From Anoxybacillus sp050480245 (GTDB lineage Bacteria; Bacillota; Bacilli; Bacillales; Anoxybacillaceae), in the NCBI GenBank assembly GCA_050480245.1, contig JBCNEQ010000019.1: 64,000 bases of DNA; one strand, 5' to 3'. The translations under genes were made by a program, and so were the position numbers. This document shows, piece by piece, positions 53,955 through 61,593 of this stretch. The notes beneath the pieces were generated by a model. It saw only the letters and a list, made by a program, of their open reading frames with translations, was not told where the DNA came from and did no database searches. The first letter of the stretch is position 1. Each line of letters starts with the position of its first letter.

Positions 53955-53978
53955 AGTGTTAAGAAAAAACACTTTACA
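53955..53978 (+). terminator. Weak hairpin after ffh
   Basis: AGTGTT (53955-53960) pairs AACACT (53969-53974), without a good T tract. It overlaps the -35 of the rpsP promoter, so it may only partly stop ffh transcripts. Confidence 0.4.
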
Positions 53979-54001
53979 AACAAATCGTTTATTGCTAATA
54001 T
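53973..54001 (+). promoter_or_regulatory. Promoter of the rpsP-khpA-ylqD-rimM-trmD group
   Basis: TTTACA 53973-53978, 17 bp, then TAATAT 53996-54001 preceded by TGC, an extended -10. It lies about 40 bases before rpsP. Confidence 0.7.
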
Positions 54002-54039
54002 ACTATCTTGTGTGAAATATTTTCGGAGGTGCTATCATT

Positions 54040-54312
54040 ATGGCAGTAAAAATTCGTTTAAAACGTATGGGTGCAAAAAAATCACCATTTTATCGTATCG
54101 TTGTTGCAGACTCCCGTTCTCCACGTGACGGTCGTTTCATTGAAACAATCGGCACATACAATCCGTTAACAGAGCCTGCAGAAATTAAAATTAACGAAGA
54201 GCTTGCATTAAAATGGTTGCAAAACGGTGCAAAACCATCTGACACTGTGCGCAACTTGCTTTCAAAACAAGGAATTTTAGAAAAATTCCACAACTTAAAG
54301 TACGGAAAGTAA
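54040..54312 (+). CDS. rpsP: 30S ribosomal protein S16
   Basis: 90 residues. VKIRLKRMGAKKSPFYRIVV and ETIGTYNPL are diagnostic of S16, an early-binding small-subunit protein. TCGGAGGTGCT precedes the ATG. It leads the ribosome-maturation group that follows. Confidence 0.97.
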   Translation: MAVKIRLKRMGAKKSPFYRIVVADSRSPRDGRFIETIGTYNPLTEPAEIKINEELALKWLQNGAKPSDTVRNLLSKQGILEKFHNLKYGK

Positions 54313-54313
54313 T

Positions 54314-54541
54314 ATGAAAACGTTGCTTGAGACGATTGTTCGGTCACTTGTCGATCATCCACAATGCGTCGTCATTCGCGAAACGGAACAACAACAATCG
54401 ATCACATATTCGATTGCCCTTCATCACGAAGACGTTGGAAAAGTGATCGGAAAAAACGGGCGAATCATTCAAGCGATTCGCACCGTTGTTCAAGCAGCAA
54501 ATGAGTCGAAGAAGCGAATAGACGTACGCATCGAAGAGTAA
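54314..54541 (+). CDS. khpA: KH-domain RNA-binding protein KhpA (YlqC)
   Basis: 75 residues, a single KH domain with the loop GKVIGKNGRIIQAIR (GxxG motif). In Firmicutes KhpA pairs with KhpB/EloR and influences cell elongation and RNA metabolism. It starts one base after the rpsP stop codon. A terminator-like hairpin follows. Confidence 0.93.
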   Translation: MKTLLETIVRSLVDHPQCVVIRETEQQQSITYSIALHHEDVGKVIGKNGRIIQAIRTVVQAANESKKRIDVRIEE

Positions 54542-54547
54542 GGGAGA

Positions 54548-54568
54548 GGGAGATACCTCCCCTTTTTT
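54548..54568 (+). terminator. Short hairpin after khpA
   Basis: GGGAG (54548-54552) pairs CTCCC (54557-54561) with a 4-base loop, then CTTTTTT. The stem is only 5 bp, so readthrough into ylqD-rimM-trmD is likely. Confidence 0.6.
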
Positions 54569-54623
54569 CGTTGTTATGTCGAGGGAAGTTGCTTTCCGCT
54601 CTTCTGAAGAAAGGCGGTGCGCC

Positions 54624-55007
54624 ATGAAAATTATTCAAACGGTTGAAGTGAGACAACGATTAACGGAAAAAAGCAAGCAACAACTCATGCAACAATTTAC
54701 GGCACAAAAACAGCAACTTGAACAACAATGTGAACAGCTCATTTTTGAGCAAAAACGAATGGAAAGACAAACATCGTTTTCACCGAAACAAATTAAAGAA
54801 AAATTTGAGCGGGAAATGCAAGTCCGCCGCCAAAAAATAGCGGAACTTGATTTCCTTCTTGAACAATTGCGCATATTACCGATAGGAAGCGAAATTAAAG
54901 AACGAGAAGTCGAGGCGATCATCGACGTTCAAATCGGCGCGCGGTGGGCGCCTCTGAAAACAATCGTCATCGAAGACGGAATCGTTGTCGACATACGTGA
55001 GGGGTGA
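54624..55007 (+). CDS. ylqD: YlqD-family protein
   Basis: 127 residues with a long Glu/Gln/Lys coiled coil (about 10-85) and a C-terminal strand region with ARWAPLKTIVIEDGIVVDI. The function is not known; the family is restricted to bacilli and lies between khpA and rimM. ATG 54624 follows AAAGGCGGTG. The stop overlaps the vicinity of the rimM Shine-Dalgarno. Confidence 0.9.
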   Translation: MKIIQTVEVRQRLTEKSKQQLMQQFTAQKQQLEQQCEQLIFEQKRMERQTSFSPKQIKEKFEREMQVRRQKIAELDFLLEQLRILPIGSEIKEREVEAIIDVQIGARWAPLKTIVIEDGIVVDIREG

Positions 55008-55012
55008 TTGTT

Positions 55013-55528
55013 GTGAAATGGTTTAATGTCGGAAAAATTGTCAATACGCATGGCATCCGCGGTGAAGTGCGCGTCATTTCACGCACAGATTTTGCGCAAG
55101 AGCGGTATAAAATCGGAAATGTGCTATATATTTTTATGGAAAACAAACCGCCAATTGAAGTAAAAGTGGCGAGCCATCGTGTGCATAAGTCATTCGATTT
55201 ATTAGCGTTTGAAGGATACGACAACATTAACTTAGTCGAAAAGTTTAAAGGGGCGATGATTAAAGTGCCCGAAAGCCAACTGCAGCCGCTAGATGAAGGG
55301 GAATATTATTTCCACGAAATTATCGGTTGTACGGTTGTAACTGAAGATGGTGAAACGATTGGCGAAATAAAAGAAATTTTAACGCCAGGCGCTAATGACG
55401 TATGGGTTGTCAAACGAAAAAAAGGTGGGGATGTGTTAATCCCGTACATTGCAGACGTTGTCAAACAAGTCGATGTTGAAAATAAAACGATTACGATTCA
55501 TGTGATGGAAGGATTGCTTGACGAATGA
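55013..55528 (+). CDS. rimM: Ribosome maturation factor RimM
   Basis: 171 residues. The N-terminal RimM domain begins KWFNVGKIVNTHGIRGEVRV, and a C-terminal PRC-barrel follows (EIIGCTVVTEDGETIGEIKE). It assists assembly of the 30S head near S19. GAGGGG at 54999-55004 is spaced 8 bases from GTG 55013; the GTG at 55004 overlaps that Shine-Dalgarno. It ends in an ATGA overlap with trmD. Confidence 0.95.
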   Translation: MKWFNVGKIVNTHGIRGEVRVISRTDFAQERYKIGNVLYIFMENKPPIEVKVASHRVHKSFDLLAFEGYDNINLVEKFKGAMIKVPESQLQPLDEGEYYFHEIIGCTVVTEDGETIGEIKEILTPGANDVWVVKRKKGGDVLIPYIADVVKQVDVENKTITIHVMEGLLDE

Positions 55529-56262
55529 AAATCGATGTGCTCACCTTATTTCCAACGATGTTTACGGGCGTGCTGAACGAGTCGATTTTGAAGCGAGCGC
55601 AAGAAAAAGGGGCGGTCGCGTTTCAGCTCGTCAATTTTCGTGAATTCGCCGATAATAAACACCAAACAGTAGACGACTATCCTTACGGCGGGGGCGCAGG
55701 CATGGTATTAAAACCGCAGCCGATTTTTGATGCGATCGATCACTTAACGAAACAAAGCGACCATCGTCCGCGCATTGTTTTACTTTGTCCACAAGGCGAA
55801 CGTTACACACAAAAAAAAGCAGAAGAACTTGCTAAAGAACAACATATCATTTTCATTTGTGGACATTATGAAGGGTACGACGAGCGTATTCGTGAGCATC
55901 TGGTAACCGACGAAATTTCTATTGGAGATTACGTCTTAACAGGTGGGGAGCTCGCAGCGATGGTCGTCATTGACAGCGTCGTTCGTTTGCTTCCTGGCGT
56001 GCTTGGCAATGAACACTCGCCCGTACACGATTCGTATAGCTCTGGCTTGCTTGAGCACCCTCATTATACGCGCCCTGCGGATTTCCGCGGCATGAAAGTG
56101 CCAGACGTCCTTCTTTCTGGCAACCATCGATTAATTGAAGAATGGCGCCAAAAAGAATCGTTGCGTCGCACATGGCTGCGCCGTCCCGACTTGCTTGAGA
56201 CGTATGAACTAACGGAAAAACAAAAAAAATGGATTGAACAATGGGAAAAAAATGAGCGGTAA
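55525..56262 (+). CDS. trmD: tRNA (guanine-37-N1)-methyltransferase
   Basis: 245 residues of the SPOUT knotted fold. DYPYGGGAGMVLKPQPIFDA and the SAM-binding IGDYVLTGGELAAMV knot are conserved. It makes m1G37 in tRNAs reading CNN/GGN codons, which prevents frameshifting. It overlaps rimM and is followed by the rplS leader. Confidence 0.97.
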   Translation: MKIDVLTLFPTMFTGVLNESILKRAQEKGAVAFQLVNFREFADNKHQTVDDYPYGGGAGMVLKPQPIFDAIDHLTKQSDHRPRIVLLCPQGERYTQKKAEELAKEQHIIFICGHYEGYDERIREHLVTDEISIGDYVLTGGELAAMVVIDSVVRLLPGVLGNEHSPVHDSYSSGLLEHPHYTRPADFRGMKVPDVLLSGNHRLIEEWRQKESLRRTWLRRPDLLETYELTEKQKKWIEQWEKNER

Positions 56263-56265
56263 CTC

Positions 56266-56294
56266 TTGCATCCTGTACATCTTTATGCTAGTAT
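56266..56294 (+). promoter_or_regulatory. Promoter of rplS
   Basis: TTGCAT 56266-56271, 17 bp, TAGTAT 56289-56294 with the TGC extension (TGCTAGTAT). It begins three bases after the trmD stop. Confidence 0.65.
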
Positions 56295-56300
56295 AAACGT

Positions 56301-56360
56301 TGTGACTTATGTCGCACGCAAAACGATGTTCCGCTGCTATGAACAATAAACATAAGCATG
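56301..56360 (+). promoter_or_regulatory. Candidate L19 ribosomal protein leader RNA
   Basis: In the 5' leader of rplS an outer stem, TG(A)CTTATG 56303-56311 with CATAAGCA 56351-56358 and one bulged A, encloses an inner hairpin TGTTC 56327-56331 / GAACA 56341-56345. Firmicute rplS genes often carry a conserved leader of about this size for autoregulation. I infer that this is that element; the match to the published model was not computed. Confidence 0.55.
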
Positions 56361-56387
56361 AGCATCTGTTGGAAGGAGATGAATACG

Positions 56388-56732
56388 ATGCATCATTTAA
56401 TTCAAGAAATTACAAAAGAACAACTACGTAACGATCTTCCAGAATTTCGCCCTGGTGACACAGTGCGCGTTCACGTGAAAGTTGTTGAAGGAAGCCGTGA
56501 ACGTATCCAAGTATTCGAGGGCGTTGTAATCAAGCGTCGTGGTGGTGGAATTAGCGAAACATTTACAGTTCGTAAAGTATCTTACGGTGTAGGTGTTGAG
56601 CGTACATTCCCATTACACACGCCGAAGATTGCTAAATTAGAAGTTGTTCGTCGCGGTAAAGTTCGTCGCGCGAAATTGTACTACTTGCGTCAACTCCGCG
56701 GTAAAGCAGCACGCATCAAAGAAATCATCTAA
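56388..56732 (+). CDS. rplS: 50S ribosomal protein L19
   Basis: 114 residues. FRPGDTVRVHVKVVEGSRER and RRGGGISETFTVRK are diagnostic. L19 lies at the interface of the two subunits. GGAAGGAG at 56371-56378 gives 9 bases to ATG 56388; ATG 56379 abuts the Shine-Dalgarno and is unlikely. It has its own promoter and leader. Confidence 0.96.
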   Translation: MHHLIQEITKEQLRNDLPEFRPGDTVRVHVKVVEGSRERIQVFEGVVIKRRGGGISETFTVRKVSYGVGVERTFPLHTPKIAKLEVVRRGKVRRAKLYYLRQLRGKAARIKEII

Positions 56733-56750
56733 CAAACGAAACGATTGCGA

Positions 56751-56776
56751 GGAGCTTGATCATCAAGCTCCTTTTT
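56751..56776 (+). terminator. Terminator after rplS
   Basis: GGAGCTTGA pairs TCAAGCTCC around a three-base loop, followed by TTTTT. A strong terminator separating rplS from lepB. Confidence 0.9.
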
Positions 56777-56804
56777 CAACATTCATCATATAGGTGGGAG
56801 AAGG

Positions 56805-57356
56805 ATGGCAAAACAAAAAAATGAATGGTTTGAATGGCTGAAAGCGATTTTGATTGCGGTGGCGTTAGCAGGTGGTATTCGCTATTTTATTTTTGCCCCG
56901 ATTATCGTTGAAGGGGAATCGATGATGCCGACGTTACACAATCAAGACCGGATGATTGTCAATAAAATGGCATACAAAATTGGCGAACCAGAACGATTTG
57001 ATATTATTGTGTTCCACGCAGAAGAAGGAAAAGATTATATTAAGCGCGTCATTGGGTTGCCGGGCGACCAGATCGAATATAAAAACGACACGTTATACGT
57101 CAACGGAAAGCCGTATAAAGAACCATACTTAGATGAAGAAAAAAAACAACTGTTTGACGGTCCGTTAACGGAGTCATTTACACTCGAAGAACTATGGGGA
57201 CGAAAAACGGTTCCAGAAGGTCATTTATTCGTGCTCGGGGATAATCGCAGATACAGCAAAGATAGCCGCCATATCGGATTTATCCCGATGGACAAAGTTG
57301 TCGGCAAAACGTCGGTCGTCTATTGGCCCCTTTCTGATGCTCGCATTGTCGAATAA
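56805..57356 (+). CDS. lepB: Type I signal peptidase
   Basis: 183 residues, like the Sip proteins of bacilli. One N-terminal membrane anchor (about 11-31) is followed by the catalytic domain outside the cell. The catalytic Ser 39 is in EGESMMPTL and Lys 80 in YIKRVIGLPGD; FVLGDNRRYSKDSR is the last conserved box. It removes signal peptides from exported proteins. AGGTGGGAGAAGG precedes the ATG. Bacilli often carry several paralogues, so the exact Sip letter is not assigned. Confidence 0.95.
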   Translation: MAKQKNEWFEWLKAILIAVALAGGIRYFIFAPIIVEGESMMPTLHNQDRMIVNKMAYKIGEPERFDIIVFHAEEGKDYIKRVIGLPGDQIEYKNDTLYVNGKPYKEPYLDEEKKQLFDGPLTESFTLEELWGRKTVPEGHLFVLGDNRRYSKDSRHIGFIPMDKVVGKTSVVYWPLSDARIVE

Positions 57357-57379
57357 CATAATAAAAGTAGGTGGCAACG

Positions 57380-58225
57380 ATGACGATTCAATGGTTTCCC
57401 GGCCATATGGCGAAAGCGAAACGGGAAGTAACGGAAAAGCTAAAGCTCATTGATATCGTATTTGAACTTGTTGATGCGCGCATTCCGCTTTCATCGCGCA
57501 ATCCGTTAATTGATGAAATTGTGGCGAATAAACCGCGCATCATGCTGTTAAATAAAGCCGATATGGCTGATCCAGACGTCACAAAACAATGGATCGACTT
57601 TTTCGCTGCGCAACAAATTGAAGCGATTGCGATCGACTCACAAAGCGGAACAGGTGTCAAGCAAATTGTAGCGGTAGCCAAAGAGAAATTGCGTCCGAAA
57701 TTTGAGAAAATGATCGCCAAAGGGATTAAACGCCCACGTGCGATGCGCGCGTTAATTGTCGGCATTCCAAACGTCGGAAAATCAACGCTCATTAATCGAC
57801 TCGCAGGAAAGCATATTGCCAAAACAGGCGATACACCGGGAGTCACGAAAGCGCAGCAATGGATTAAAGTGGGCAAAGAGCTTGAGCTACTTGATACACC
57901 AGGGATTTTATGGCCAAAATTTGAAGATGAAGAAGTCGGATTAAAGCTTGCTACAACGGGAGCGATTAAAGATACAATTTTAAATTTACAAGACGTTGCT
58001 GTTTATGCGTTGCGCTTTCTAGCTGCTTATTATCCTGATCGTTTAAAAGAGCGATATGCTCTTTCTCATCTTCCCGACGACATCGTCCAATTATTTGACG
58101 AAATCGGGAAAAAACGAGGCTGTTTAGCTTCTGGTGGCGTCGTCGACTACGATAAAGTCGCTGAGCTTGTGTTGCGCGACATTCGCACAGAAAAATTAGG
58201 ACGGCTTAGTTTTGATCGCTTGTAA
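57380..58225 (+). CDS. rbgA: Ribosome biogenesis GTPase RbgA (YlqF)
   Basis: About 281 residues. Circularly permuted GTPase: LLNKADMAD (G4) comes before the P-loop GIPNVGKSTLINRLAG and DTPGVTK. The N-terminus IQWFPGHMAKAKRE and a C-terminal RNA-binding domain match RbgA, which is needed late in 50S assembly. ATG 57380 follows AGTAGGTGG; the GTG at 57371 sits within the Shine-Dalgarno. Confidence 0.96.
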   Translation: MTIQWFPGHMAKAKREVTEKLKLIDIVFELVDARIPLSSRNPLIDEIVANKPRIMLLNKADMADPDVTKQWIDFFAAQQIEAIAIDSQSGTGVKQIVAVAKEKLRPKFEKMIAKGIKRPRAMRALIVGIPNVGKSTLINRLAGKHIAKTGDTPGVTKAQQWIKVGKELELLDTPGILWPKFEDEEVGLKLATTGAIKDTILNLQDVAVYALRFLAAYYPDRLKERYALSHLPDDIVQLFDEIGKKRGCLASGGVVDYDKVAELVLRDIRTEKLGRLSFDRL

Positions 58226-58292
58226 GGTTCGCATACGCGAGCCTTTATTTTTTTATGAATGAGCCGATATAAAAATGTAAGGAGTGATGGCG

Positions 58293-59063
58293 GTGAACAT
58301 ACAAGAGATTAAGCAACGACTACAAACGATTCACGATGAAACGGATGAATGGTTTCAACAACTATTGCATGACGAACGAAAAGGCGTCCAGCGCCTCGTT
58401 CAACTATGGTATAAGCAAAAAGAAGAAGAAAAACGGGAGCGGGAACGTTTTTTGCATATGTTGCAATATGAGCAGGCGCTATACGAAAAAGGGGTACGCT
58501 ACATTGCCGGCGTAGACGAAGTGGGACGCGGTCCGCTTGCCGGTCCGGTCGTTGCTGCGGCAGTTATTTTGCCAAAAGACGTGTTTTTACCTCATGTAGA
58601 TGATTCAAAAAAACTATCGGAAACGAAGCGCGAACAACTGTTTTCTGTTATTCAACAAACGGCGCTTGCGATCGGCATTGGCGTCGTCAGCGCGCGTGAA
58701 ATTGATGAGCTAAACATTTACGAAGCAACAAAAAAAGCGATGGTGCAAGCCGTCAAAGCGCTTGCGATCGTTCCAGAACATTTGCTCATTGATGCGATGC
58801 ACATTCCGCTATCGATTCCACAAACGTCAATCATTAAAGGAGATGCGCATAGTGCATCCATTGCGGCAAGTTCGATTGTAGCGAAAGTGACGCGCGATCG
58901 GATGATGAAACAGCTAGGTGAAAAATATCCGCAATATGGCTTTGAACAACATATGGGATACGGAACGAAAGCGCATTTACAAGCGATTGAACGATACGGA
59001 GTCATTGAAGAGCACCGTCGCTCCTTTGCGCCGATTCGCGAGCGATTAAAGCGGGGGAAATAG
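58293..59063 (+). CDS. rnhB: Ribonuclease HII
   Basis: About 256 residues. It removes ribonucleotides and RNA from RNA-DNA hybrids. The catalytic motif is AGVDEVGRGPLAGPVV; later acidic residues are in LLIDAMHIP. An N-terminal helical extension of about 70 residues is typical of bacilli. AAGGAG at 58279-58284 suits GTG 58293 (8-base spacing) better than ATG 58287 (2-base spacing). It is followed one base later by an FlhB-like gene. Confidence 0.95.
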   Translation: MNIQEIKQRLQTIHDETDEWFQQLLHDERKGVQRLVQLWYKQKEEEKRERERFLHMLQYEQALYEKGVRYIAGVDEVGRGPLAGPVVAAAVILPKDVFLPHVDDSKKLSETKREQLFSVIQQTALAIGIGVVSAREIDELNIYEATKKAMVQAVKALAIVPEHLLIDAMHIPLSIPQTSIIKGDAHSASIAASSIVAKVTRDRMMKQLGEKYPQYGFEQHMGYGTKAHLQAIERYGVIEEHRRSFAPIRERLKRGK

Positions 59064-59064
59064 G

Positions 59065-59334
59065 ATGAAACGAAAGTGTGCGGTTGCTTTGTCGTACGAC
59101 GAACAACATATTGCACCAGTCGTTGTCGCCAAAGGAGAAGGGGCGGTTGCAGAGCGCATTATTGAACGCGCGAAACAATACGATGTCCCGATTTACGAAG
59201 ATGAAACGCTGGCTGCGATGCTCGGGCAACTGCAGTTAAACGAAACGATTCCTGAGGAACTGTACAAAGTCGTTGCCGAAGTATTCGCGTTTATTTATCA
59301 AGTCGAAAAAAAGGCAGAGGGGCGATTGGAATGA
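59065..59334 (+). CDS. ylqH: Stand-alone FlhB C-terminal-like protein (YlqH)
   Basis: 89 residues resembling only the cytoplasmic tail of the flagellar export protein FlhB: AVALSYDEQHIAPVVVAKGEG and AERIIERAKQYDVPIYED. The autocleavage NPTH motif of FlhB is absent because the protein starts just after it. A related orphan tail can partly replace the FlhB C-terminus in other bacteria; whether this one does is unknown. It begins one base after the rnhB stop, and the ylqG gene found between them in B. subtilis is not here. Confidence 0.88.
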   Translation: MKRKCAVALSYDEQHIAPVVVAKGEGAVAERIIERAKQYDVPIYEDETLAAMLGQLQLNETIPEELYKVVAEVFAFIYQVEKKAEGRLE

Positions 59335-59376
59335 TCGCTTCTTTTTTATTTGTTAAAGAATTTTCTGTCTAAATGG

Positions 59377-59418
59377 TAGACAACTGACAAAGTATCATTA
59401 TACAATGAAAGCGCTAGT
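59377..59418 (+). promoter_or_regulatory. Promoter of sucCD with a cre-like site
   Basis: TAGACA 59377-59382 and TACAAT 59401-59406 (18 bp) form a plausible SigA promoter. TGAAAGCGCTAGTA at 59405-59418 matches 12 of 14 positions of the catabolite-responsive element consensus and lies just downstream of the -10, where CcpA would block transcription. Both parts are inferred from consensus only. Confidence 0.45.
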
Positions 59419-59449
59419 ACTTTTATTTTTATACATAGGAGGATGGGGT

Positions 59450-60610
59450 ATGAATATTCATGAGTATCAAGGAAAAGAGATCCTCAGAAGCTACGGAGTG
59501 AGCGTGCCGAACGGCCGTGTCGCGTTTACGGTTGAAGAAGCGGTCGAAGCGGCGAAAGAGCTCGGCAGTAGTGTTTGTGTCGTCAAAGCGCAAATTCATG
59601 CCGGCGGTCGCGGAAAAGCAGGGGGGGTAAAAGTCGCAAAAAGTTTAGAAGAAGTTCGTACATATGCGAGTGAGCTATTAGGCAAAGTGCTTGTCACGCA
59701 TCAAACAGGTCCAGAAGGAAAAGAAGTGAAGCGCCTTCTTATCGAAGAAGGATGCGACATTAAAAAAGAATATTACATCGGGCTTGTTGTGGATCGTGCG
59801 ACGTCCCGCGTCGTTTTAATGGGCTCAGAAGAAGGCGGAACAGAAATTGAAGAAGTCGCAGCAAAAACGCCAGAGAAAATTTTTAAAGAGTATATCGACC
59901 CAGCTGTCGGCTTACAAGCGTTTCAAGCGCGCCGGATGGCGTTTAACATCAACATTCCAAAGGAGCTTGTCAACCAAGCGGTAAAATTTATGTTAGGATT
60001 ATATCAAGTGTTCGTTGAAAAAGACTGCTCGATCGCTGAAATTAACCCGCTCGTTGTGACAGGCGACGGAAAAGTCATGGCGCTTGATGCAAAGCTCAAC
60101 TTTGATTCTAATGCGCTATATCGTCATAAAGACATTTTAGAATACCGCGATTTAGATGAAGAAGATCCAAAAGAAATTGAAGCGTCGAAATACGATTTAA
60201 ACTACATTTCGCTTGACGGAAATATCGGCTGCATGGTAAACGGTGCGGGCTTAGCGATGGCGACGATGGATATTATTAAATATTACGGTGGCGAGCCAGC
60301 AAACTTTTTAGATGTTGGTGGCGGTGCGACGACAGAAAAAGTAACAGAAGCGTTTAAAATCATTTTATCTGACCCGAAAGTAAAAGGCATTTTCGTTAAC
60401 ATTTTCGGGGGCATTATGAAATGTGACGTCATCGCAAACGGCATTGTTGAAGCGACGAAGCAAGTCGGCTTAAATCTTCCGCTTGTCGTCCGTTTAGAAG
60501 GAACGAACGTTGAATTAGGGAAAAAGATTTTAGAAGAGTCTGGACTAAACATTACAGCCGCTGAATCGATGGCAGACGGCGCGCAAAAAATCGTTTCGCT
60601 AGTAAGCTAA
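59450..60610 (+). CDS. sucC: Succinyl-CoA synthetase, beta subunit
   Basis: About 386 residues. An ATP-grasp domain (NIHEYQGKEILRSYGVSVPN onward) is followed by a CoA-ligase domain with NIFGGIMKCDVIA. With SucD it makes ATP or GTP from succinyl-CoA in the TCA cycle. ATG 59450 follows ATAGGAGGATGGGG; the in-frame ATG at 59405 lies in the promoter. It is co-transcribed with sucD, 19 bases away. Confidence 0.97.
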   Translation: MNIHEYQGKEILRSYGVSVPNGRVAFTVEEAVEAAKELGSSVCVVKAQIHAGGRGKAGGVKVAKSLEEVRTYASELLGKVLVTHQTGPEGKEVKRLLIEEGCDIKKEYYIGLVVDRATSRVVLMGSEEGGTEIEEVAAKTPEKIFKEYIDPAVGLQAFQARRMAFNINIPKELVNQAVKFMLGLYQVFVEKDCSIAEINPLVVTGDGKVMALDAKLNFDSNALYRHKDILEYRDLDEEDPKEIEASKYDLNYISLDGNIGCMVNGAGLAMATMDIIKYYGGEPANFLDVGGGATTEKVTEAFKIILSDPKVKGIFVNIFGGIMKCDVIANGIVEATKQVGLNLPLVVRLEGTNVELGKKILEESGLNITAAESMADGAQKIVSLVS

Positions 60611-60629
60611 TAGAAGGGATGGGAGAAAC

Positions 60630-61532
60630 GTGAGCGTTTTTGTTAATAAAGAGACGAAAGTGATCGTGCAAGGAATTACAGGTTCACAAGGATTGTTCCA
60701 TACAAAGCAAATGATCGAGTACGGCACAAACATCGTTGGCGGTGTGACACCAGGAAAAGGCGGTACAGAAGTTGAAGGTGTATCTGTTTTTGATACGGTT
60801 TCTGAAGCGGTTGAAAAAACGGGAGCGAACGCTTCAGTCATTTACGTTCCGCCTGCGTTTGCAGCAGACGCGATTATGGAAGCTGTCGATGCGGAAATCG
60901 ACCTAGTTGTTTGTATTACGGAAGGCATTCCTGTATTAGATATGGTGAAAGTGAAGCGCTACATGGAAGGAAAGAAAACGCGCCTCATCGGACCGAACTG
61001 CCCTGGTATTATTACACCAGAAGAATGCAAAATCGGCATTATGCCAGGTTACATTCATAAAAAAGGGCATGTCGGCATCGTTTCGCGTTCAGGTACGTTA
61101 ACGTATGAAGCGGTACACCAATTAACGCAAGCGGGCATCGGTCAATCGACAGCGGTTGGTATCGGCGGTGACCCAGTCAACGGCACAAACTTCATCGACG
61201 TATTAAAAGCGTTTAATGAAGATGAAGACACGTATGCGGTCATTATGATCGGTGAAATTGGTGGAACAGCGGAAGAAGAAGCGGCAGAATGGGTAAAAGC
61301 GAACATGACAAAACCGGTTGTCGGCTTTATCGGTGGGCAAACTGCTCCTCCAGGAAAACGCATGGGACATGCCGGTGCGATCATTTCTGGCGGAAAAGGA
61401 ACAGCAGCAGAAAAAATTAAAACGATGACAGCATGCGGTATTAAAGTTGCGGAGACGCCGGCAGTCATCGGCGAAACGCTTATCTCGGTATTAAAAGAGC
61501 GCGGCTTATACGAAAAATGTAAAACACATTAA
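60630..61532 (+). CDS. sucD: Succinyl-CoA synthetase, alpha subunit
   Basis: 300 residues. The CoA-binding Rossmann fold begins TKVIVQGITGSQGLFHTKQM. The phosphorylated histidine is in MGHAGAIISGGKGTA, and the GPNCPGIITPEECKIGIMPG box is conserved. The start is GTG 60630 after AAGGGATGGGAG. It forms the catalytic dimer with SucC and is followed by a strong terminator. Confidence 0.97.
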   Translation: MSVFVNKETKVIVQGITGSQGLFHTKQMIEYGTNIVGGVTPGKGGTEVEGVSVFDTVSEAVEKTGANASVIYVPPAFAADAIMEAVDAEIDLVVCITEGIPVLDMVKVKRYMEGKKTRLIGPNCPGIITPEECKIGIMPGYIHKKGHVGIVSRSGTLTYEAVHQLTQAGIGQSTAVGIGGDPVNGTNFIDVLKAFNEDEDTYAVIMIGEIGGTAEEEAAEWVKANMTKPVVGFIGGQTAPPGKRMGHAGAIISGGKGTAAEKIKTMTACGIKVAETPAVIGETLISVLKERGLYEKCKTH

Positions 61533-61542
61533 TAATCGCGAA

Positions 61543-61575
61543 TCGTCCTAAGGCACAAACCTTAGGACGATTTTT
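61543..61575 (+). terminator. Terminator of sucCD
   Basis: TCGTCCTAAGG (61543-61553) pairs CCTTAGGACGA (61560-61570) with a six-base loop, followed by TTTTT. Confidence 0.93.
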
Positions 61576-61593
61576 ATAAATAGGAGGGATATC

